From a virus: a DNA stretch of 64,000 nucleotides. This document shows, piece by piece, positions 33,398 to 41,986 of the stretch (position 1 is its first letter; every line of letters begins with the position of its first letter). Under the pieces are notes generated by a model, which saw nothing but the letters and a program-made list of their open reading frames with translations, was not told where the DNA came from and searched no databases. The stretch is taken from the IMG/VR virus record IMGVR_UViG_3300028376_000005, positions 1-64,000 of that record; one strand, 5' to 3'. Made by a program: the position numbers and the translations under genes.

Positions 33398-35510
33398 GAC
33401 TTTTGAACCTTTCTAATATTGCATTAGTTTCATCATCAGATAAATTATCCTCTTGGATTAGTTTATCATGTGAAATTAATTTCTTACTAGTCGCTTCGTT
33501 TTTCTTGATATTTCTAGTATCCCAGAAATGCTCAACTTGACTTTCAGTTACCATGTTATCTTCTGGGTAAAGTCTAGCTTGTGAAAGCACTGACTTTTTA
33601 GAAGTCCCATCTAACTGCTCCCAGACTGGCTTGATACTATCAGGCATTAGTCTGACAACTCTGTCTTCTAGAGTTTCGTTCTTTGTTGATAAAGATTCGC
33701 TTATTAAACTTAGAACGTCTTTCTGTGTGAAATAACTACTTTCGTTTATGTGTAGTTTAACGTTGTCTTGTTCTTCGTTAGTTAAAGCGTAATAACTATC
33801 TATTTGTGATTTGTTTAAGAACTTTAAAAAATTCAAATCACTCGTCTCAGAAACTTTTCGTTTTTTAGCCTCTTCGATTAATTTATCAATAGATTCTGAT
33901 AAGTCTGAATCACTTAATTCTGATTCTTCCATTTCACAATCTTCATCTTCTTTTTCTTCGTGTGCATGAGCAACTTCTGCCATTGTCTTAGCAATACCAG
34001 TTTGCTTTCTAGTACCTTCTTCATCGTGCATATCTTCATCATGCTTACCTTCTTCATCGTGCATACCTTCTTCATCCATTCCTTCTTGAACACCAAATCC
34101 AACAGACTCTAGTGTTGGGAATTGCTCTCCTTTAGATTCAAATAATTTACCACCATTAAGTTTTTCTACTATCATTCCTTGGTAGTCAACAGACTTGTCA
34201 AGGCTTTCAGCGATATACTCTGAATATGCAATGTTGTCATCTAGATTCTCTGCAATGTATTCTGAATAAGCAATATTACCATCAAGGTGTTCTGCTAGGT
34301 ACTCTGAATAGTTAATAGAGTTATCTACATTTTCAGCAATGTATTCACTATAAGAAATGTTCTTACTTACGTTTTCAGCGATGTATTCTGAATAATTAAT
34401 GTTCTTATCTAGATTTTCAGCAATGTATTCTGAATAATTAATGTTCTTATCTAGATTTTCAGCAATGTATTCTGAATATCCAATGTTCTTATCTAGATTT
34501 TCTGCAACATATTCACTATAAGCAATGTTCTTGTCTAAATTTTCAGCAATGTATTCTGAATAGTTAATGTTCTTATCTAAGTTTTCAGCAACATATTCAG
34601 AATAGCTAATAGCTTTTTCTAAATTCTCTGCTAAATAGTCGTTATGCTTAGCTAGTTTACCAGTTGTCTCCTTTAATGATTTATTTTCATTAACCATTAC
34701 TTGTACTTTCTCTGATAAATAATCTAAGTATCCTATTACTTTTTCGTTAGTAGTATTAAGTTCTTCGTAATACTCTAATAATTGTTCTAGTTTCTTAGGG
34801 TTCATACTTCCCTTAGTTACTGCTCCCTTAACTTCCTTTTTAGTTTCGTTAAGCTCTTTAACTAAATACTGTGAGTAATCAGTTAATTGTTTCTTTGTTA
34901 CAAATTCATTTTTGTTCATGTTGAATAATTCGTTTATTTTTGATTCATCGGACATTTCATATATCCTAAAGTTAGATTTGGCATCGTTGTAGCCTAATGA
35001 TTCATTAAGTACGGTAACATTCATTTTAGCGGATGCAAATCCAGGATCTGCTACAATGTCGTAAGTGAATAGTTTTTTAAGTGATACAGAACCGTCAGAT
35101 TCAGTAACACCCGCTGCTCTTGATGATACAAAAACAGGACAACCATCATTTACTAATGATTTTGCTTCTTTTCCCCAATAGGTACTTAAAAGCATAATCT
35201 CACCCTCTACTGAGTTCTTTTCTTGTACATAATCTGCCTTTCTAATTATGTGCGAAGCTCTTGATAAAGAAGTATCGAATACATCTGGGTGATCAAACTC
35301 ACCGTAAACAACTCCTAGACTATTCATTCTTTCATTAAGTTCGCCCAAAGCTGGGAGAAACTTATCTGCTGAATAAACTCTATCGTTTCGATTTTTTACC
35401 CCGAATTCAGTGAAAGTCCCATTCATAACATATTCACCCTTCTTAGCAGAACCGTTAGATTCTTTAATCAAGGAGTTTGTCGAATTTTCTACTATTAATA
35501 CTGGTTTCAT
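33393..35510 (-). CDS. Prohead protease fused to repeat-containing scaffold (T4 gp21 + gp22-like)
   Basis: Protein of 705 residues. Residues 1-190 resemble the T4 gp21-type Ser protease: NGTFTEFGVKNRNDRVY, VVYGEFDHPD with His74, PVFVSSRAAG with Ser129/130, and YDIVADPGF. Residues 195-290 are coiled coil. Residues 291-444 are eleven 14-residue repeats (consensus NYSEYIAENLDKNI). Residues 470-555 are acidic, with GMHDEEG-type repeats, and the last 130 residues are helical and scaffold-like. In T4, protease and scaffold are separate genes. The repeats contain I-A-E, matching the gp21 cleavage rule (L/I-x-E). It lies directly upstream of the capsid gene, as in T4. Confidence 0.85.
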   Translation of the reverse strand: MKPVLIVENSTNSLIKESNGSAKKGEYVMNGTFTEFGVKNRNDRVYSADKFLPALGELNERMNSLGVVYGEFDHPDVFDTSLSRASHIIRKADYVQEKNSVEGEIMLLSTYWGKEAKSLVNDGCPVFVSSRAAGVTESDGSVSLKKLFTYDIVADPGFASAKMNVTVLNESLGYNDAKSNFRIYEMSDESKINELFNMNKNEFVTKKQLTDYSQYLVKELNETKKEVKGAVTKGSMNPKKLEQLLEYYEELNTTNEKVIGYLDYLSEKVQVMVNENKSLKETTGKLAKHNDYLAENLEKAISYSEYVAENLDKNINYSEYIAENLDKNIAYSEYVAENLDKNIGYSEYIAENLDKNINYSEYIAENLDKNINYSEYIAENVSKNISYSEYIAENVDNSINYSEYLAEHLDGNIAYSEYIAENLDDNIAYSEYIAESLDKSVDYQGMIVEKLNGGKLFESKGEQFPTLESVGFGVQEGMDEEGMHDEEGKHDEDMHDEEGTRKQTGIAKTMAEVAHAHEEKEDEDCEMEESELSDSDLSESIDKLIEEAKKRKVSETSDLNFLKFLNKSQIDSYYALTNEEQDNVKLHINESSYFTQKDVLSLISESLSTKNETLEDRVVRLMPDSIKPVWEQLDGTSKKSVLSQARLYPEDNMVTESQVEHFWDTRNIKKNEATSKKLISHDKLIQEDNLSDDETNAILERFKSL
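34179..34640 (-). repeat. Eleven tandem 42-bp coding repeats (14 residues each)
   Basis: Coding repeats within the protease-scaffold gene, consensus ENLDKNIxYSEYIA, with small variations (YVA, YLA; ENVSKNIS, EHLDGNIA). Third-position differences between copies show that they are not a recent sequencing or assembly artefact. Confidence 0.9.
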
Positions 35511-35569
35511 TTATTAGATTTTATTTTTTCCTATATCGTATATATAATGAGTTATTTCTCCTTAAATAA

Positions 35570-35587
35570 AAAGGTGGATTTTTTATA
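35570..35587 (+). repeat. 18-bp direct repeat, copy 2
   Basis: aaaggtggattttttata, identical to 33380-33397. It lies in the intergenic region 60 nt before the protease-scaffold start and near the endonuclease gene at 35661. Confidence 0.6.
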
Positions 35588-35660
35588 CGATTGTCGGATT
35601 TTTTAGTTAATTTTGAGAACTTTCACCGAATTTAATATATATACTAAAATAGTTACCCAT

Positions 35661-37211
35661 ATGAAATTCAAGACAACAAGAGGACTTACTATAGAAAAGC
35701 TAAAAAGTGAGTTCCCATCATACTATAATAAAATGGTTAACTTCTTAATAGAAGATGATGACATAACACTATCTGAAAAAATATGGTTGTTTCAAAATGA
35801 ATTAAAACAAAAACCAAAATGTCTGAACTGTAATAGTAAGGTAAGTTTCACTAAATTTTATAAAGGTTACAGAACATATTGTAGTAGAAGTTGTGCTACC
35901 AAGTATAGCCATGGATTTAAAGAGGTAAAGGATAAGAGAGTTAAGAAAATGATAGAATGTAACAACAATCCAAAGACTAGGAAGAAAATGACTGAAAGTG
36001 CTAACATAACAAAGTCTAATTTTTCTGATACTAAAAAAAGAGAAATAAACAATAAGAGGTCAAAGACAGTAAATGATAAATGGGGTGTTAAAAACATATC
36101 AAATGCAGAAAGTATTAAACAGAAAATAAGTACTAGACTACAAGAGGTACTACCTGGTATTAGGCTTGAAAAGACTAAAGATAGAATTACAAGTGCTGGG
36201 TTTTCTGTAATAGATATAGACAATGGTAATTTTAAATTATTATGCAGTAAATGTAAAAAAGAGTTTAATATTTCTAGTAAACTATTTAACCAAAGAAATA
36301 GATTTGATATTGAGCCTTGTCTAAATTGTAACCCCAATAACAATGATTCTTTTTTTGAAAGCAGTATATGTGATTTTATCAAAGAAAATTATGACGGTGA
36401 GGTAAAAGATAAATGTAGAGATTTTAAAAAATATGAAATAGATGTGTATTTACCAGAGTTATCAATAGGTTTTGAATGCAACGGTCTTTGGTGGCATTCT
36501 GAGAGGTATAAGGAAAATAGTTATCATAAATCTAAAAACGATTTCTTCAAAGAGAAAGGGATACAAATAATACACATTTGGGAAGATGATTGGAAATTTA
36601 AAAAAGAAATAATTAAAAGTAGAGTACTTAACATAGTTAGCAAAACTAATGAAAGGATATGGGGCAGAAAATGTGAGATAAGAGAAGTTAATAGTAATGT
36701 GTATAGAAAATTTGTAGATAAAAATCATTTACAAGGCCATGCACCAGCCAAATATAAGCTAGGTCTATATTATAATGACAATCTAGTATCTGTTATGTCA
36801 TTTTCTAAGTTAAGGAGGAATTTAGGTTATAAGACAAATCCAGATAATCATTACGAATTACTAAGGTTTTGTAGTAGTAAAAACACCACTATTGTTGGTG
36901 GATCATCTAAATTATTGAAATATTTTATAAGGGAATATAAACCTACTAAAATAATTTCTTATGCTAGTAAAGATTGGTCAGTTGGTAATTTATATAATAA
37001 ACTAGGATTTATTGAAATAAAAGAAACTGTTCCTAATTATTTTTATTTCCACAAAGATGAAGGTCTTAGAATAAATAGATTTAACTTTAGGAAAGATGTA
37101 TTAGTTAAAGAAGGATATGACAAAGATAAATCAGAACACCAAATAATGAATGATAGGAAGTATTATAGAGTTTATGACACTGGGTCATTATTGTTTGAAA
37201 TGAATATATAA
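35661..37211 (+). CDS. Free-standing homing endonuclease with GNAT-like C-terminal domain
   Basis: Protein of 516 residues from the ATG at 35661 (MKFKTTRGLTIEKLKSEFPS); an in-frame ATG at 35613 would add 16 residues. It has Cys clusters CLNCNSKVSF and YCSRSC, only one recognisable KYGV-type repeat (KWGVKNISNAE), and a second CxxC. The nuclease follows (YEIDVYLPELSIGFECNG, WWHSE, IIHIWEDDW), then the GNAT-like tail (GRKCEI, NHLQGHAPAKYKLGLYY, RFCSSKNTTIVGGSSKLL). First of three rightward endonuclease-type genes between the leftward protease and leucine-rich-repeat genes, so it is an insertion in that region. Confidence 0.78.
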   Translation: MKFKTTRGLTIEKLKSEFPSYYNKMVNFLIEDDDITLSEKIWLFQNELKQKPKCLNCNSKVSFTKFYKGYRTYCSRSCATKYSHGFKEVKDKRVKKMIECNNNPKTRKKMTESANITKSNFSDTKKREINNKRSKTVNDKWGVKNISNAESIKQKISTRLQEVLPGIRLEKTKDRITSAGFSVIDIDNGNFKLLCSKCKKEFNISSKLFNQRNRFDIEPCLNCNPNNNDSFFESSICDFIKENYDGEVKDKCRDFKKYEIDVYLPELSIGFECNGLWWHSERYKENSYHKSKNDFFKEKGIQIIHIWEDDWKFKKEIIKSRVLNIVSKTNERIWGRKCEIREVNSNVYRKFVDKNHLQGHAPAKYKLGLYYNDNLVSVMSFSKLRRNLGYKTNPDNHYELLRFCSSKNTTIVGGSSKLLKYFIREYKPTKIISYASKDWSVGNLYNKLGFIEIKETVPNYFYFHKDEGLRINRFNFRKDVLVKEGYDKDKSEHQIMNDRKYYRVYDTGSLLFEMNI

Positions 37212-37214
37212 GTT

Positions 37215-38828
37215 ATGATAAAAGAAGATATTTCTAATTTAGGAAAGTATAGCAAGGCTAAAATAACTGCCATATGTGATAATTGTCTTAATGAAAAGAA
37301 AACAACAATGAAATTATATACATCATATGGATATAAAGCAGGTGTGTACTTATGTAGGAGTTGTAAGATGAAGAAGAATAATCTAGAAAAATATGGAGTT
37401 GATAATGTGTTTAAACTAGACAGTGTTAAAGATAAAATAAAAAGTAGCAACCAAGAAAAATACGGTGTTGATAATGTATCACAGTCTGATATTATTAAAG
37501 ATAAAATAAGAGTTAGTAATTTAGAAAAGTATGGAGTGGAACACCATATGAAGAATAATAATGTTTTACAGAAACAGAAAGATAGCAATTTAAAAAAATA
37601 TGGTGTAGAGAATATTTCTTCACTAGATAGTGTTAAAGAAAAAAAGATATCTACATGTCTTAAAAATAATGATGTTGAATTTATATTCCTAGACAAAGTC
37701 TTTATAGAAAACAGAAGAAACAACAATTTAGAAAAATATGGCGTAGAGAGTGTTCTTAGTTCAAAAGAAATAAGAGACAAAATAAAAAATACTAATTTAA
37801 AAAGGTATGGCGTAAGAAATCCCTCTATGAATAAAGACATTTCTAATAAAATAAAAAGCAGTGTATTAAGAACCAAACATAAACAAATATTAGACAGAGG
37901 TGATATTTTATCTATTGATAGTGATAATAGAATGTTCGAAGCTTTTTGTAATAGTTGTAATAATAAATTTGATATAAGCTATTTTCTATACTACAAGCGA
38001 AGAGAAACTAATACAGAGATATGTACTATATGCAATGAGATAGATAAGCACCAATCTGGGAAAGAAATAAAAGTATTTAATTTTATAAATGATAATTATA
38101 GTGGTGTTATAATACAAAACCATAGAATATTAAACAAAGAATTGGATATATATTTACCAGAATTAAATATTGCTTTTGAAGTGAATGGATTATATTGGCA
38201 TTCTGAAATATTCAAAAGCAAAAATTATCACAAGGATAAGTATGACATGTGCAAAAGTAATAATATACAACTTATACATCTATGGGAAGATAATTTGGAC
38301 TATAATTTCGAAATTATAAAATCAATGATATTGAACAAGATTAATATGTCAATTTATAAGATATGGGCAAGGAAATGTATTATTAAAGAAGTATGTGATA
38401 ATAATGTTATCAAGGAGTTTTTAAATAAGAACCATATACAAGGATATGCTTCTTCGTCTGTGAAGGTTGGACTATACCATAATGAAGAGTTGGTTAGCCT
38501 TATGACATTCAAAAAAAGTAAAGATAAATATGATTTAAATAGATTTTGTAATAAATTAAATACCAGTGTTGTAGGTGGTGCTTCAAGATTATTAAAGTAT
38601 TTTAATAGGAATTATTCAAATAAAATATTTACTTTTTCTGATAATTCTTATAGCAATGGCGATTTATATAAGACATTAGGATTTGATATAGAATACAATC
38701 TTAAACCAGACTATAAATATGTACAAAACAATATAAGGATTCATAAGTTTAACTTCAGAAACAAAGACACCTCTGGGTTATACAGAATCTATGATGCTGG
38801 TAAAGTTAAATATTACATGAGGGGATAA
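37215..38828 (+). CDS. Free-standing homing endonuclease with KYGV repeats and GNAT-like tail
   Basis: Protein of 537 residues starting 3 nt after the previous endonuclease gene. An N-terminal zinc cluster (CDNCLNEKK, CRSCKMKK) leads straight into about six KYGV repeats (EKYGVDNVFKL, EKYGVEHHMKN, KRYGVRNPSMN). The CxxC, nuclease (LDIYLPELNIAFEVNG, YWHSE, LIHLWEDN) and GNAT-like domain (ARKCII, NHIQGYASSSVKVGLYH, VVGGASRLLKYF) follow. Note LWEDNLD in place of the IWEDDW of its relatives, so the nuclease motif may be slightly altered. Confidence 0.78.
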   Translation: MIKEDISNLGKYSKAKITAICDNCLNEKKTTMKLYTSYGYKAGVYLCRSCKMKKNNLEKYGVDNVFKLDSVKDKIKSSNQEKYGVDNVSQSDIIKDKIRVSNLEKYGVEHHMKNNNVLQKQKDSNLKKYGVENISSLDSVKEKKISTCLKNNDVEFIFLDKVFIENRRNNNLEKYGVESVLSSKEIRDKIKNTNLKRYGVRNPSMNKDISNKIKSSVLRTKHKQILDRGDILSIDSDNRMFEAFCNSCNNKFDISYFLYYKRRETNTEICTICNEIDKHQSGKEIKVFNFINDNYSGVIIQNHRILNKELDIYLPELNIAFEVNGLYWHSEIFKSKNYHKDKYDMCKSNNIQLIHLWEDNLDYNFEIIKSMILNKINMSIYKIWARKCIIKEVCDNNVIKEFLNKNHIQGYASSSVKVGLYHNEELVSLMTFKKSKDKYDLNRFCNKLNTSVVGGASRLLKYFNRNYSNKIFTFSDNSYSNGDLYKTLGFDIEYNLKPDYKYVQNNIRIHKFNFRNKDTSGLYRIYDAGKVKYYMRG

Positions 38829-38868
38829 GCCATTTATTTATAAATACATTAAAAATAAATGAGTTTTT

Positions 38869-39225
38869 ATGATATTAACTAGAGAGGTCTCTATCAAGAT
38901 AAGTGAGTCTAACTTTCAATACTATGATAACTTAGGATATGATGTAACAATTGGTGAGTACTTATTAATACCAATAGATTTACTATCCAAGGGATCACAT
39001 AGAGAGATAAAGTGTAAGTGTGATACTTGTGGTGTTGAGAAAGATGTGTTATTTAAAAACTATGTTAAATATGGTAATAAATGGGGTGAATATTTTTGTA
39101 GAAAGTGTTCAGAATTTAAAAGAAAGAAAACGCTTAAAAGAAATTTTGGTGTAGATTATCCTATTCAAAATGAAGATTTAAAAAAGAAAATAAAATCATC
39201 TAGTTCTTCTAAAGAAAAATCTTAA
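38869..39225 (+). pseudogene. Truncated homing endonuclease, N-terminal domain only
   Basis: Frame of 118 residues matching the N-terminus of the endonucleases at 45319 and 49465: YYDNLGYDVTIGEYL, LSKGSHREIKCKCDTC, YFCRKCSEFKRKKTL, then half of one KYGV-type repeat (RNFGVDYPIQNEDLKKKI) and a stop. Nuclease and GNAT-like parts are missing. Probably a decayed element or a product of recombination between relatives. Its end overlaps the stop of the opposing gene by 4 nt. Confidence 0.6.
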
Positions 39226-39986
39226 TCAATAACATTATATCCATCTATTCCCCTAACTTTATCTATAGGTGGTACTTCAAATCCAAAACCATCTAAAAAG
39301 CTATAAAGCCTATCGTATAGAATAGTGTTTTTGCCTCTTATAACTTCAAATTCTTGAAATTCTTCGATTAGTTCTTCATCTGTAAGAGAATTGTTTCTAA
39401 TCTCACCCATCATAGGTTGATTTTTAAAATAATTATATAGGTAGAATAATGGATTACCATACATTTTTATATCCCCACCAACTTCTGGAAATCCTTCAAA
39501 TGATGTTATGTTATTATTACTAATGTCTAAATCCCCCTCTATTCTTTTTGATATATAATCAAACGATTCTATTTTATTGTTACCACAAAACAGACCACCG
39601 TTTATAACTTCTGGTAGATATTTAAAACTTTTTATTTCATTACCAGCAAAGTCATAATGATGACCTACTTTACTAGGACCACCTTTAAGTGTTTTTAGAT
39701 TATTCATAGCACAACTATAATCACCACCAACCTCTGTTGGTCCATTATTTAGGCTAAATATACCTGACTTGTATGCATTAAAAGAAAATTTAACTTTATT
39801 TATTTTTATAGGTAGCATATATCCAACTTTATCAAATATAGAGGTTTGGAAGTTATCATTTATATCTATTGAGTAGTCATCATTTATAGTATAGTTTACT
39901 ATACCGTGTGTTGTAACAAATTCTTTTATTTGGCTTATCTTTTCTTTATCACTTTTAAAGTCCTCATATAATTTAATATTTCCCAC
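39222..39986 (-). CDS. Leucine-rich-repeat-like protein (GTG start)
   Basis: Protein of 254 residues. It starts GTG (GNIKLYEDFKSDKEK follows), the only start that fits the box TTAATATATA 4 nt upstream. The N-terminus is a weak form of the recurring tag. Residues 80-185 have phage-type leucine-rich repeats of about 20 residues (LKTLKGGPSKVGHHYDFAGN, IKSFKYLPEVINGGLFCGN, ITSFEGFPEVGGDIKMYGN). Such proteins usually bind other proteins. The C-terminal 60 residues are helical. Confidence 0.7.
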   Translation of the reverse strand: MGNIKLYEDFKSDKEKISQIKEFVTTHGIVNYTINDDYSIDINDNFQTSIFDKVGYMLPIKINKVKFSFNAYKSGIFSLNNGPTEVGGDYSCAMNNLKTLKGGPSKVGHHYDFAGNEIKSFKYLPEVINGGLFCGNNKIESFDYISKRIEGDLDISNNNITSFEGFPEVGGDIKMYGNPLFYLYNYFKNQPMMGEIRNNSLTDEELIEEFQEFEVIRGKNTILYDRLYSFLDGFGFEVPPIDKVRGIDGYNVID

Positions 39987-39990
39987 GAAG

Positions 39991-40000
39991 TATATATTAA
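39991..40000 (-). promoter_or_regulatory. Late-promoter-like box TTAATATATA
   Basis: Minus-strand motif ending 4 nt before the GTG start at 39986. The conserved spacing supports GTG as the true start. Confidence 0.6.
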
Positions 40001-40035
40001 GTTAAAACTTTACTTTTTAAAAATATATAATAAAC

Positions 40036-41907
40036 ATGGAAAATAATAAAAAAGAAGGTGTTATAAACTTCTCAGTGAATGGGAATGCATCAATAGAAAT
40101 TGATAAAACTAAGATATACATACACAAAAGCAAGACTTTAAATGCTTTAAATAAGGATTTAGTGAGTGTAAATGTTTATAAAAATAAATCAAGGCAAGAA
40201 GCTGAAGTAATCGAGGTATTAAAGAGAAATAGGAAAACATTTGTAGGTAAGGCAAGAGTAGGGAAAAAGACTATTTTTGTAGTTGCTGATGATAATAAAA
40301 CACCTGTTGACTTCTATATAAAGGGTGGTTTAACTTGTAAAAATGGACAGAAGGTAATAGTAGAGTTTACTAAATGGAATGATGGTAAATCACCACAAGG
40401 GAAGATAATTGAGATATTGGGAGACTCTGGTGAAAATAATGCAGAAATGAACTCAATAATGCATGATTATAATCTACCAGTAGAGTTTCCTAGAGATGTT
40501 GAGAAGGAAGCATCCAAAATCCCAAAGGAAATATCAATGAAAGATATTAGCGAAAGGAGAGATATGAGGGGAATTAAGACATTCACTATTGATCCAAAGA
40601 GTGCCAAGGATTTTGATGATGCACTTTCAGTTAAGAATATTGAAAGTGGTTTAATAGAAGTAGGTATTCATATAGCAGATGTTGGACATTATGTAAAGGA
40701 CGGAACTTTACTAAATGATGAGGCTATTAAAAGAGCAACATCGGTATATCTCGTTGATAGAGTTATACCAATGCTACCAGAGGTTTTAAGTAATGACATA
40801 TGTTCTTTGAAGCCACATGTAGATAGATTAGCATTTTCTGTAATCTTAACTATAAATGAGGATGGTAAGGTATTAAAAGAATGGTTTGGTAAGACAATAA
40901 TAAATTCAGATAATAGATTTACATATGCAGAAGCACAAAGTATAATAGAGGGAGATAGCCATGTATTAGATTACGAAGTTAGGATATTAGACACAATTGC
41001 AAGGAAAATAAGAAAGAAAAGAATTGGAGAAGGTTCAATAGAAATGGGTGGTGTAGAAATACAATTTAAGTTAGCACCAGATAATAAAAAACCAATAGGT
41101 GTTTATTATAAGGTACAGAAAGAGGCTAATAAGCTTATAGAGGAATATATGTTACTAGCCAACAAAGCAGTTGCTAAGAAGCTATCAAATACACAAAGAA
41201 CAGGTGTTTATAGAGTGCACAACACTCCTTCTATTGAGAAACTTAATGCACTAGCAGATATATGTGAAAGTTTTGGCTATAGTGTAGACTTAGAGAAAAC
41301 TTCTAATGATTTAAAAAAGGAGTTGAATAAATTACTAATAGAGATAAAAGACCAACCAGAAGAAAATATGATACAGACACTAGTAACTAGGTCTATGTCT
41401 AAGGCATATTATACTATAAAGAATATTGGACATTATGGGTTAGGATTTTCACACTACTCACATTTTACATCTCCAATAAGAAGATACCCTGATCTTATAA
41501 CACATAGGCTATTGTTAGGCTTATTAGAGAATAAACCTAAGTCTAATCCTCTATCTATTGAAGAAGATGCAGAGTGGTGTTCACAAAGAGAAATAATAGC
41601 ATCTAAGGCTCAGAGGGATTCTATAAAATACAAGCAAGTTGAATTTCTAATGGACAAGATTGGACAAATATTCCAAGGTGTCATCACTGGTGTTACTGAC
41701 TGGGGCATATATGTAGAATTAACAGATAATAAATGTGAGGGTATGATAGCACCAAATGATTTAGGAGATGGTAAGTGGAGAATAGATACTAAGAAATATA
41801 CAGCCGATAATAAACTAGGTGATAAACTATCACTGGGTGATGAAATTACAATTGTTGTAGATAATGTGGACTTGGATAAGAAACAGATAAACTTTAAAAA
41901 GTTTTAA
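40036..41907 (+). CDS. rnr: Ribonuclease R (RNB family 3'-5' exoribonuclease)
   Basis: Protein of 623 residues with the bacterial RNase R architecture. Two cold-shock-like domains come first (residues 20-130). The RNB catalytic domain follows, with FTIDPKSAKDFDDALSV (Asp186, 192, 194, 195), HIADVGHYV, RATSVYLVDRVIPMLP and HFTSPIRRYPDLITHR. A C-terminal S1 domain is last (GQIFQGVITGVTDWGIYVEL). It lacks the long N- and C-terminal extensions of cellular RNase R. It degrades structured RNA, so it could recycle host mRNA or clear decay intermediates. Full-length RNase R is unusual in T4-like phages and suggests acquisition from a host. A strong terminator follows. Confidence 0.9.
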   Translation: MENNKKEGVINFSVNGNASIEIDKTKIYIHKSKTLNALNKDLVSVNVYKNKSRQEAEVIEVLKRNRKTFVGKARVGKKTIFVVADDNKTPVDFYIKGGLTCKNGQKVIVEFTKWNDGKSPQGKIIEILGDSGENNAEMNSIMHDYNLPVEFPRDVEKEASKIPKEISMKDISERRDMRGIKTFTIDPKSAKDFDDALSVKNIESGLIEVGIHIADVGHYVKDGTLLNDEAIKRATSVYLVDRVIPMLPEVLSNDICSLKPHVDRLAFSVILTINEDGKVLKEWFGKTIINSDNRFTYAEAQSIIEGDSHVLDYEVRILDTIARKIRKKRIGEGSIEMGGVEIQFKLAPDNKKPIGVYYKVQKEANKLIEEYMLLANKAVAKKLSNTQRTGVYRVHNTPSIEKLNALADICESFGYSVDLEKTSNDLKKELNKLLIEIKDQPEENMIQTLVTRSMSKAYYTIKNIGHYGLGFSHYSHFTSPIRRYPDLITHRLLLGLLENKPKSNPLSIEEDAEWCSQREIIASKAQRDSIKYKQVEFLMDKIGQIFQGVITGVTDWGIYVELTDNKCEGMIAPNDLGDGKWRIDTKKYTADNKLGDKLSLGDEITIVVDNVDLDKKQINFKKF

Positions 41908-41929
41908 TTAGAACAAAAACTAGCACAAA

Positions 41930-41963
41930 AAAAACATGACTGAATATTCAGTCATGTTTTTAT
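41930..41963. terminator. Bidirectional hairpin terminator
   Basis: Perfect palindrome acatgactgaat/attcagtcatgt (41934-41957) flanked by A8 and a T-rich tract. It ends the RNase R gene and the opposing portal gene. Confidence 0.88.
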
Positions 41964-41986
41964 TTTTGTACCAATCCATAATTATT

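Noticed and set aside
34179-34640. 42-bp periodic repeats as a CRISPR-like array or satellite
   Set aside because: The repeats are coding, keep the reading frame and lack unique spacers.
35613-35663. Upstream start at 35613 for the first rightward endonuclease of the 35-39 kb cluster
   Set aside because: The extra 16 residues do not resemble relatives, and an AT-rich box (ttaatatata at about 35631-35640) lies inside them, before the ATG at 35661.
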